64,000 nt of DNA from Nipponacmea schrenckii (taxonomy: Eukaryota > Mollusca > Gastropoda > Lottiidae): the NCBI GenBank assembly GCA_030562195.1, contig JAUJPP010000005.1, forward strand, positions 22,431,106-22,495,105, written 5' to 3'. Position numbers and translations under genes: made by a program. Position 1 is the stretch's first letter; each line of letters starts with the position of its first letter. The notes below the pieces were generated by a model. It saw only the letters and a list, made by a program, of their open reading frames with translations. It was not told the DNA's origin and ran no database searches. This document shows, one piece after another, positions 1 to 10,800 of the stretch.

Positions 1-80
1 TATTGTAAAAACATGATAAAATTATCATTTTACTGACTTATTTTAATACCAGGTATTGGATATCTGTTTGAGCTCCAAAC

Positions 81-110
81 AAATTCCTTAAAGGGATTGT
101 TAGACTGCTA
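81..110. repeat. solo end of the TTAA-type MITE
   Basis: Bases around 86-100 (ccttaaagggattgttag) match the terminal repeat of the MITE family found at 15011, 40589 and 60849. Only the end is present here, in a DNAJC16 intron. Confidence 0.4.
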
Positions 111-272
111 TGGATATGTAAGAAAGTTTACAATAGTGAAGTCATAAAACGCCCAGTTTAAATAGATTGCAAGAATCACAGACCTGTTAGAAATATGTTA
201 ATGAATCAAATCAATGGTATAAGTGTCACTGTCCCTAGACTTGTAATTTGCAATAATTTTTGTTATTTATAG

Positions 273-3200
273 ATGCAGCAACTATCACGTAAAACAGTAG
301 ATGAATTAATAGATAATAATTTATATTTACAATTACCAAGATTATCATCACAATCATTGTTTGATAAACTGTGTCCGGAAGAATCTCGACGTAAAAGTAG
401 AAGGTAACATTATACGCTACACTATTTTGACTTGTCATTGTTAGTGAATATAATGTTGCAGGGCCATATGGGCTGTTTGATTCTGGATCGTACATATTTG
501 TTTAGAACTGGTTAAGTGGTTGTAAAGAAGTATTCCAGATAACAATGGTTCCTGCACTACGGAAATGCTTAACTGTACATGACACCACTGTTACAAGCCA
601 TAGATATTTGACTGAAATTGAAGTGCAAATCAAAGCTATCCCTGACGAATGTCCCTGATACACATTGATAGTTTTCAAAACCTTTCCTACAATCTAACTT
701 CCAAATGATTTTCTAAATTCTTTTATGTCATAGATAGAATAATGACGTACAACTCTAGTGAAATACATTGTTTGATCTGTTTTATTCTAGATTATGCGTT
801 GTGTTGGTAACAAAGAAATCAAATGAACATGACAACCATAGAGCATTGTTTAGACAGTTTGCTGTAGATTCTAAGTTTCCCCAAGAACGTGTGAGATTTA
901 CCTATATGTATGAAGATACACAAGAGAAGTTTATTAAAGCTTTAACAATGGGAAATAAGACCAGGTCTAATGATGTAGTAGAGGTAGGGAAATATTAGTA
1001 AATTATGTTATATAGTAATTCATTTACCATATATTTGACTTGTATGTTCTTTTTTTCTGCAAAACCTTTTTTTTTGTGTTTCAAGAGAGGCATGTTAGAC
1101 TTTTTTTAATTCTGAAAAAAATGTTTTGAATCTGTCATGTGTGTTAAACCAAAATATTTTAAAGAAACACTTCCTGTCCTTTCCAACCAAGCAACATACA
1201 CTATCTCTTCACATGAAATAAAATTATTTTTTATTACAAGTCAAACTTGTACGGCTAATAAAAGCTTGAACAAATCACAATGTTATCTGTTTTCAATGGA
1301 CAAAAGTAGCTTAATGCATCTGACCAAAATACAACTTCAAGAAGATCAACATGCATTAATGTTGAATAGTAGGACATGAAACTTGATTGAATTTGATTAT
1401 TTTAAGGTTGCTATACTATGGAAGATGGATACCAAGAGAATTAACTATGAGTTTTTAGAGTATGGTTGGAATATAAGAGAGAATAGTATTGGTTTAAGTA
1501 GGAATAGTCTAAATGCCAGATTACATGAGTTATTAGATAACAATGGATATTTGATGTATAAAGTGGTGGTACCTGAAGTCTATAATGAACATTCTCTGGT
1601 AAGTATATTAACTTCGTGAGTTTAATAAACAATCTTTTAAACTCAAATCTTGCCACTTGTTTTTAGCATAAAATCTAGTAAGAATGTACATGTGAAGTAG
1701 GCTATTTCAAACAGTCAACTGAATAGTTCTTATATATTTGATAGGAGTCTACTATTTATTATGATGTATAATTATGTTATGTATTTGATAGAGGTCTATA
1801 ATTTATTGTTATGTATTTGATAGAGGTCTATAATTTATTATGTTATATATTTTGATAGAAGTCTACTATTTATATATGATATATTATTATGTTATGTATT
1901 TGATAGAGGTCTATTATTTATTATGTTATATATTTGATAGAGGTCTATAATTTATTATGTTATATATTTTGATAGAAGTCCACTATTTATATATGATATA
2001 TAATTATGTTATGTATTTGATAGAGGTCTATAATTTATTGTTATATATTTTGATAGAGGTCTATAATTTATTATGTTATATATTTTGATAGAAGTCTACT
2101 ATTTATATATGATATATAATTATGTTATGTATTTGATAGAGGTCTATTATTTATTATGTTATATATTTTTAATAGAAGTCTACTATTTATTATGATATAT
2201 TATGTTATGTATTTGATAGAGGTCTGTTATTTATTATTTATATATTTTGATAGAAGTCTGCTATTTTTAATGATATATAATTGATAGAAGTCTACTATTT
2301 ATTATGTTATTTATTATAGGGTCTTATAACAAGAATATTATTTAGATTATATGATTGGTTTGATAGAAGTCTATCAATTATTACCAGGTAGGTTAATATA
2401 AACTTTTGTCTTATATTGGATTCTAAAAAATGAAACTGTATAGGGCCAGTGCACCATCCAGAACAAGTTTGGCTTTATTGGTCCATGGTTACAAAAAATA
2501 TTGATAAATACAGTTACCTCTTCACAGTATATATTTTCTATCTACCTCTCCTACTGAGGCATGAGAGCTGATAGTGATGGAAATATTGAGTATAATATAT
2601 TACTCATTTGAATAAATAAATATATATTGATTTTCAGATATGATACTATGACCTTACTAAGTGTTGTACTAACAGTACTATTTATTGGAATTATGGCCTT
2701 CTTTATGCATAAAGTTACAAACTTGGAAGCAGAGGAAGTGAAAAAAAATATGGAAGCAAAAAAAAATATTCAGAAACGACCCCCATCCAGGTAATTATTT
2801 TGTATATTTTTGGGGGAGCTGGGGTGGCTCAGTGTGTCAGATGCTTGCTAGATAACCTGAGTGCCAGGACTCAACAGGTCAAGCTTAATATTTCAGATTT
2901 TTCCAAACGGATTTTCTCTCGTTCAGATGGCCGTGTGTGCTACAGGCTGTGCATGTTAAAGATCCTTTGACAGTTGGAAATCGCAAAAAGAATGGGCTAA
3001 TGCTGCTGTCCTGGCAAAATTTACCTCATTGCACACATTAGTCCATAAGGTATAGAGAGGAAGGATGTAAAACTCTTTTATTTGATTTCATTTCGAATAT
3101 TAGGACAACCTTGGCATATTTTACTGGATCATTAATATAGGACATCTTGTTCAATTGTCTATTTCATACGATATAGCATTAGCAGTACTTCAAAATTAGC

Positions 3201-4476
3201 TAATAAAGAAGTCCATTCAATCACCAAAAGCATAATTTCACACTATGAGGTTGTTGTTTCAGTTCTCCTGATAACCAGACTATACATCTATATGAACTAC
3301 GATATGATACCTATAATAATCTAGTAAAAGAAGCTGATACCGGTTTAACTTTTATCATCTGTACTAATGATGCATTTAAACAATCTTTATTGTGGAAATA
3401 TGCTGAAATAATGCAACCCTATACTAGGTAAGGATAACTAGGATATATATTGAAAGAATGCTATCTCTTTGCATTAAAAAAAAACGGCTTAAAATTGGTC
3501 AATAAGAATATATATTCATCTGTTTGACTAACAAGGTGCCATGACTTAAGAAAAGAATCTCTATATAGCCTGATATATCCGTTAAATGATGTAATGAAAC
3601 AGGCTTAGTCAAGTTTCAAAATTTCAACTCTCGGTCATCCCTAGGTGACTAGAAAACATGCATGCTCCCATGGGAAAGATTTTCAGGGAAACATCAGGAA
3701 TATGTAACAATATTTTCATTATTGGGATAACACTTTCTTGGTATAGCAAAGATTCTAGTGCTGAAAATTGGCTGAGACCCGAACAATTTCGAACCAGCGA
3801 TCTCAGAGTCAGGCACCTAATTGCCAGCAATACATGTTAACTGTCTAGACCACTTGGCCAACAATAGGAATATATTACAAATTTGATATTAAGACGAGCG
3901 TAAAATATTTATAGATCTGTGTAAAACTTTTCAGTTCCTTTCAGTTGGTAATGATCATTTGATCAATTTAAATTTTTAGAAATGATTATTTCATGTTATA
4001 CCTTGGTGAAACTTGTATAAAATTTTGAATAATAAAAATGTTTTAATTTTTCATTTATTTTTTGTAGATACAGTGCTTTGACTTTTGGCTTTTTACAATT
4101 AGAATATTATATTACTTGGTATCAAAACCTACTAGAGACAAGTTTAGGTAATAAAATTAAACTAGAAAAAATCAAAATAAATAATTGTGTTGGAACAGTG
4201 TTAGCTATTAATGGATATCGTAAATATTATTATCTATATCATCCACGTAAAACACGAAGATACTTACGTCAACACACTAATGTTAGTGAAGCTATGGGTT
4301 TATTAGATTCAGCAGAAGAGAATACAGATGAAGAAGACTATGATATAGAAGCTCATGATAAGAGAGTAATGTGTGTAAATAATATGTTAAATGGTTTGAC
4401 CATATGGATGGATAGAGTATTTGATGGGTCAATACGTAAAGTGCGTATTAATGAATGGCCTCCTATGTCTTATTAA
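273..4476 (+). CDS. DNAJC16: DnaJ homolog subfamily C member 16, C-terminal part (5' exons outside window)
   Basis: Seven exons join in frame: 273-403, 791-983, 1407-1598, 2320-2387, 2638-2790, 3263-3427 and 4068-4476 (stop TAA). All introns are GT-AG, and together the exons give about 436 residues. I recognise the family from the ordered C-terminal half: a thioredoxin-like segment (RLCVVLVTKK...FTYMYEDTQ), the VAILWKMD...YGWN block, a single membrane span encoded in 2638-2790 (LLSVVLTVLFIGIMAFFM), and the conserved tail with NGYRKYYYLYHP and a final NEWPPMSY. DNAJC16 is an ER-membrane J-protein. Its J domain and the first thioredoxin domain would lie upstream of base 1. The ATG at 273 is not the start, because it directly follows a splice-acceptor AG in phase. 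The first 272 bases are intron. The intron before 2320 is a minisatellite that shares sequence with the next exon. Confidence 0.85.
1738..2317. repeat. Intronic minisatellite sharing sequence with the adjacent DNAJC16 exon
   Basis: This is an AT-rich degenerate tandem array of roughly 30-45 bp units around tttgatagaggtcta or tttgatagaagtcta. It fills the intron between exons 1407-1598 and 2320-2387. The core tttgatagaagtcta also occurs within the coding exon (around 2358-2373), followed there by a similar AT-rich stretch. The last units run into the splice acceptor at 2318-2319. Confidence 0.85.
2815..3108 (+). mobile_element. tRNA-derived SINE, family A
   Basis: The head has a polymerase III box A-like stretch (ggtggctcagtg), followed by a box B-like region (ggactcaacaggtc). 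The body (cgtgtgtgctacaggctgtg, then aaagatcctt, then gctgctgtcctggcaaaatt) is shared with copies at 12265-12539 and 45676-46030 and with fragments at 22908, 30400 and 63036. It lies in a DNAJC16 intron. Confidence 0.75.
3640..3865 (-). mobile_element. tRNA(Leu)-like SINE, family C
   Basis: Read on the minus strand from about 3862, the sequence has a tRNA-like head (ttggccaagtggtctagac) and a box B-like ctggttcgaaatt, then a non-tRNA body. There is no matching acceptor stem, so it reads as a SINE and not a tRNA gene. It lies in the last DNAJC16 intron. Confidence 0.5.
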
Positions 4477-5275
4477 ATTCTGTTAAATATTCTCAAGGTT
4501 ATAAACGAAAGATACTGAATACAAATAATCCCTAAAACATGTGAATTGCGGTGACCTAGATAAGCCTGCAGTATAGCATCTGTTGTTTCTCTTTAAAGTC
4601 AATTGCAATTTTTTACTTTTGCACATGAACAAATCATTCAGGATTTTAATTTAGTTTTATCATTTATATGTCAATGGTTAGTGTATATATTTATTCATTA
4701 TTATTTATTTATAAAACGAGTCCTTCAGGTTGCACGTGATCTAGCGATTAAAGAGGTGCATTTTTTAACGGCAGGAACCAAGTCAATATATTGACATCTT
4801 TGGAATAAGGACTATAAGAATTATCATGTCAATTCTTATCTCACATATTCAAAAGTAGCTAGTCATCAATTTCACTATATTATACAATAGTCATAAGCTC
4901 ACTAGTGATACATATATAGCTTTCTTATAAATCCATCAAATTCATTAAAACAATCTTATATAATACAGGGTTATACTACAAAAACAATTTAAAGTAATAT
5001 ATTTACTAGTGGTTTTAGTGTTACATGTATTATAAAATAATATACCAATCTGGTTTCTTTACTACCAAATTATGTCTAGCATTAACTCGCATTTAGTATT
5101 CCTAATGTTTTTATTGCTAAATTTATGAGTGCAATATTGTGCTTGTGTATCATTTCTTCATTACTTGTGATTTAATATTATGTGTATTTGATGGAATGTT
5201 TTGAATTAGTTTTAAGTGTATTTGAGTGTATGTTTGTGTTATATTTTATTTCATAATAAAAGAGCGAATTTTTTA
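4477..5275 (+). other. probable DNAJC16 3' UTR with poly(A) signal
   Basis: AT-rich non-coding sequence follows the stop codon. The AATAAA at 5255-5260 is a plausible polyadenylation signal. No gene is seen here. Confidence 0.4.
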
Positions 5276-5490
5276 TCTTGTTCAGTTCCTCTGAATAATA
5301 TCTTCCATCCAATGCCATATAATCATGTCAAACTTACTAGAATCAATTCCTTGACTGCCAACTACATGATATAGACTTGCAGTTTAGTCATGACTTGTTA
5401 CTGTTTTTCTTTTTAATGTAAAATGATGTATTGAAATTTACTTTAGTGTGTAGAATTACTTCATTAAGTGGCATTTAGTAGTTGGAGAAT

Positions 5491-5888
5491 ATTTATCAGG
5501 ACACAATTATATGGATAACAACTACTTTATTAAATAATTTGCGATGTTTCAACGAGATGCTCCCGTCTTTATCAAGCAATGATACAAAATAACAGAGCAG
5601 AGGGAATATTTATAGCACATGATGATAATTAACAGTTAACAGTCTTGTGTAATTAAGCTAACTAATGTTTTACTTTCATCAGTAGTTTTCTTCCTAATTA
5701 GTTAGGTTTTGTTTATATTGTCACCATTTGAAAGGCTTCACCTGTTAACTGTTAATTATCATCATGTGCTATAAATATTCCCTCTGCTATGTTATTTTGT
5801 ATCATTGCTTGATAAAGACTGGAGCATCCTCGTTGAAACGTCAATTTAATAAAGTAGTTGTTATCCATATAATTGTGTCCTGATAAAT
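5491..5888. mobile_element. foldback (long inverted repeat) element
   Basis: Arms at 5491-5642 and 5742-5888 are near-perfect inverted copies (ends atttatcaggacacaatt and aattgtgtcctgataaat) around a 99-bp spacer. There is no coding capacity. The 13-mer tagtgtgtagaat occurs at 5444-5456 and again at 5888-5900, but the left copy is 34 bp outside the arm, so it may be coincidental. The rest of 5280-6642 shows no gene. Confidence 0.8.
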
Positions 5889-6642
5889 AGTGTGTAGAAT
5901 ATTTGATTTCAAATCATGGGGCTTGCATCTGGTAATTATTCACTGAAATATCCTATAACATCGAAACAAAAACTAGCCCATAAATTCCTTTTATTTCATG
6001 TTTTATATACATTGTTAATAAACTTATTCAGATTTCTCTGGTAATTTTTCTTACATACATTTCATCAATATATCAGATTGAAGCATTATTTAGTTGAGTT
6101 TCTGCCTTAATTACTTCTTGACTACTCCACTTATGCGTCCCATGTCAAAAGGGTAACATTCATTTGAAAACCAATTTGAAAACTTTCATTACAATTATAA
6201 GTTAGTGTAGATTTAGAAAACAATAGCCCTGTTTTATGGCCATTTTCAACACCTCTGAAGATACATTTTCTATTCCTAATATGCCATTTAGTAATTGGTT
6301 ATAAAATACTTTTTCTATCATCATAAATATCGCCAAATTTTAAACCCCTGCACCTTTAGAGAAGTGAAAAATCCCCACAAAACAGTCTAGTTTTACTGTT
6401 TTATACACATAGCTATCAGACTGGAATGGAGGCAGATGTTTCAGACTTATTAACAGCCAATAACCTCTCATTGATTCAAACATGAAGAATCAAATGACAG
6501 TTTTATATATAGCACTTTAGTCAAGAAAATATGTTAAAATGTATGACTGATCATACAAAGAAACAACACAGTAGGCCTACTATCAAGATCAATTTTTAAA
6601 TATCAGACATTCCATTATCATACTATGTGTTGTCATTAGAAT

Positions 6643-7846
6643 TTAATGATAATCATGTTGATCCAGATGAGCGTACACTTTTCGTAACTTTTCTTTCTTG
6701 TTTTTATTATGATGATGTCGCCATGGTTTTTCTCCAACTGTATTCAATGATTGTTGACTACTGTAGGGTGTAGATAGATCAGGACGTCCAGCTACACGAA
6801 TACACTTCACTCCTTTAACATGGGAGGCTGGATACATCTACAAAAATATATATTAATAATCAACTCTTGGAAATCCCTTTTAATCCAACCTTAATGACAT
6901 TACTGATGAATTCTAATGTATAAAAATATAGAAAGTGTCCATACCTTTGAGAAGAACTCTTTGTCCAATGAACTTGCCTTTGGCTAAAATAAAAGAATGA
7001 GAGAAGTAAAGCAAGTAGACTAACCTAATCTAACCTTGACCTTGCAAAGTATTCAATGTCACATATTTATCAAACTTAATACTTTTCTTACTACAACTTT
7101 TCTTTGTTTGGTAAATTGTATATCAATGAATAGGTTTAGATGATTACCTGTGTTTTACTGGTAGAAGTATCTGTTTTAACTTGTGGTTCTGGTATAGGAA
7201 TTTTTACTTGAGATTTTGTAATAGTTTGTACTTCTTGAAATTCACTAGATTCTATACCAGGTGGTGGATGACAATATAAAATCTTTCCCTGAACATATAA
7301 ACATAATAATCAACACTATCAAATAATCTTATCATTTAACATAGGAATGCAACTCGTGCAGATACGCCCTCCTCAGGCTTATCAGATAATGGGCAAAAAT
7401 TCATGTTCCGTTTTATCAAAAATTCATAGGTGTAGCATGAAATCAGACTAAATATGAATCAAAATTGTCAATTAGTAGAGTACTTATTAAAATGCAATCA
7501 AAACTGTAGTTTATAGAGTGAGCATGAGACAGCTATTCTCATTTTTGCGAAATCGCGCTAAGTCGGACACTGTATCTTTGCTAGAAATTATCTGATCATC
7601 ACCAAAATCAATACAGTTCCTCTTTGTGATGCCATGAACTCACATACCAGAAATTATTAAACTCCAATCAAAACTGTAGTCTGTAGAGTGAGCACAAGTA
7701 AAGTTACTCGCATTTTTCCGAAATCGCGCTAAGTCGGACACTGTATCTTTGCTAGAAATTATCTGATCATCACCAAAATCAATACAGTTCCTCTTTGTGA
7801 TTCTATGAACTCACATACCAAAAATTATCTAGCAAATGTGAACAGA

Positions 7847-7883
<37 letters not shown>

Positions 7884-10800
7884 GGGCCCCATATTCTCAT
7901 AATGAATTTGGCACTCGGATATCTAGACACAATATGAGAAGATAAGACCCTATGAGAGCCTAGCACTAAGATCGTTTTGTGAATATGAGGCCAGGTTAAG
8001 CTTACATGGGTTATTGACACAATATTGTTAACTTACACCTGATTATAAGATTAAACCTAATTAATAATAGGGCAAAATCTACACCATTCCTATATAATAG
8101 TTACGTAAAATTTCCATAATTCTAAAGAGCGATATATATTATCACTTACATTAATATAATCTTTGATAATATATCTTGATGATCTAGGACCATCTGGTGC
8201 ACCACGAGCTGTCATATAACCTCTCATAGCTAAAATAATTATATACTTAGATACATCATAAACTCATTGTTTCAATAGTCATTAAGTTTCTAAAGAACAA
8301 AGTATCATGGTATAACACAAATTTAACATGTCAATAACTGTATGTGGGCTTATTCCAGACCCTCACTCAAGACAAGGGGAAATTGAGATCAGATTCCAAA
8401 GGTTGTTAAAATTGACCAAAAAAATAAATCTTCCATATACAGCTCTGTTCAGTTAACAGATAATTCCAACCGAGTGCATTTAGAAACAGTGATTATTGAC
8501 ATTACTGTCTTTCCATAATATAACATTTAATATTATTACCTCCATAAGCATTAAGCAGTTCATAAGCATTTGGTTTTCTATATGGGTCTTCACCTTCCCC
8601 TGGTTTCCGTATATTGATACCATATACTATCTCTAATACATGTCGTGGTATCCTTTCACAGATGTTCTTTCAGTTAAGAATTATAATACATAATATGACA
8701 AAAATAGTAGGCATGTAATATCTGATACAAAAATAGAAATATTAAATCAGAACCTAAAATATATTGTTACTCACAGTAAGATGGTACAGTGTGAAACTGA
8801 TTAACAACATGTTTTAGGTACTGCTTTACTGCAAGATATAAATATGTTATTTGATATTAATACATTATACTTAGTGGAATAAAGGATATAAGGTTAATAG
8901 GTGACAGATGATCTCTCATTTGATCAACTGGTAATATACCATTTATAACTAACTCTGCTTTTGTTGACACAAACGATGGAAACACTAATCCTGGACAATC
9001 ACATAACATTAAATCAGGTTCTACATACAATGTCTGAAATGTATAGACAATCATAAAACATTATATCAGGTTTCTACATACAATGTCTGAAATATATAGA
9101 CAATTACTTAACATTAAATCATGTTCTACATACAATGTCTGAAATATATAGACAATTATATAACATTAAATCAGGTTCTACATACAATGTCTGAAATATA
9201 TAGACAATCATATAACATTAAATCATGTTCTACATACAATGTCTGAAATATATAGACAATTATATAACATTAAATAATGTTCTACATACAATGTCTGAAA
9301 TATATAGACAATTATATAACTTTAAATCATGTTCTACATACAATGTCTGAAATATATAGACAATTATTTAACAATAAATCATGTTCTACATACAATGTCT
9401 GAAATATATAGGCAATTATATAACTTTAAATCAGGTTCTACATACAATGTCTGAAATATATAGGCAATTATATAACATTAAATCAGGTTCTACATACAAT
9501 GTCTGAAATATATAGACAATCATATAACATTAAATCAGGTTCTACATACAATGTCTGAAATATATAGACAATCATAAAACATTAAATCAGGTTCTACATA
9601 CAATGTCTGAAATTTTTAGACAATTATATAACATTAAATCAGGTTCTACATACAATGTCTGAAATATATAGACAATTATATAACATTAAATCAGGTTCTA
9701 CATACAATGTCTGAAATATATAGACAATTATATAACATTAAATCAGGTTCTACATACAATGTCTGAAATATGTAGACAATTATAAAACATTAAATCAGGT
9801 TCTACATACAATGTCTGAAATATATAGACAATTACTTAACATTAAATCATGTTCTACATACAATGTCTGAAATATATAGACAATTATATAACATTAAATC
9901 AGGTTCTACATACAATGTCTGAAATATATAGACAATTATTTAACATTAAATCAGGTTCTACATACAATGTCTGAAATGTATAGACAATCATATAACATTA
10001 AATCAGGTTCTACATACAATGTCTGAAATATATAGACAATCATATAACATTAAATCAGGTTCTACATACAATGTCTGAAATATATAGACAATCATATAAC
10101 ATTAAATCAGGTTCTACATACAATGTCTGAAATATATAGACAATTATATAACATTAAATCAGGTTCTACATACAATGTCTGAAATGTATAGACAACAGGA
10201 GCGTAGCGTGACCATTTTGACTGGGGGGGTGTAACGTCTAAGTTTTACCGACGAACACGTGTAACGTCAAAGTTTTACCGACGAACACGTGTTCTTCCCG
10301 GGGCAAAAATAACTTACTCGCACTTTTAAGTATATACATTATACACGAACGAAATCCATCGTTAAAGCAAATCCTAAACCTTAGAAAACCATATCAATCA
10401 GGGGTGTATCTAGAATATGCCTGAGAGGGGGGACTGAAAGGTGATTTTTCCAAGGCAAGCCCTGCAGGCCAAAGGCCTTCGTATTCGGCCCTTGCAGTGG
10501 CGGGGGGTTCGGGGGTCCTTCCCCGGAAAATTTTACATACTTGGAAACCCGGAGAATACATCTGACGCGATTTTGGAAGTCTTTTCCACTGGTCCAAATT
10601 ATCAATTTTCATCGGAAAACCATATGTTTTCTATGTCCTTTTTCGACCTATTCTGCGTTTTACCGACATGGGGGGGGGGGGGGGGGTGGTTCGGCTGTTC
10701 TCCCCCTGAAAATTTTACAAACTAGGAAACCCGGAAAATACATCTGACGCGATTTTGGAAGTCGTTTCCACCGGTCAAAATTATCAATTTTCGTCGGACA

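Noticed and set aside
273..275. ATG at the first visible DNAJC16 exon as the translation start
   Set aside because: It follows a splice-acceptor AG directly, and the J domain of the family must lie upstream.
3775..3862. Possible tRNA-Leu gene
   Set aside because: The tRNA-like head lacks a matching acceptor stem and is fused to non-tRNA sequence, so it was called a SINE.
8860..8889. Read-through or GT donor for LSG1 exon 8890-9033
   Set aside because: Available GT sites give a stop or drop the conserved [13 protein letters not shown] stretch; the AT-AC junction fits fully.
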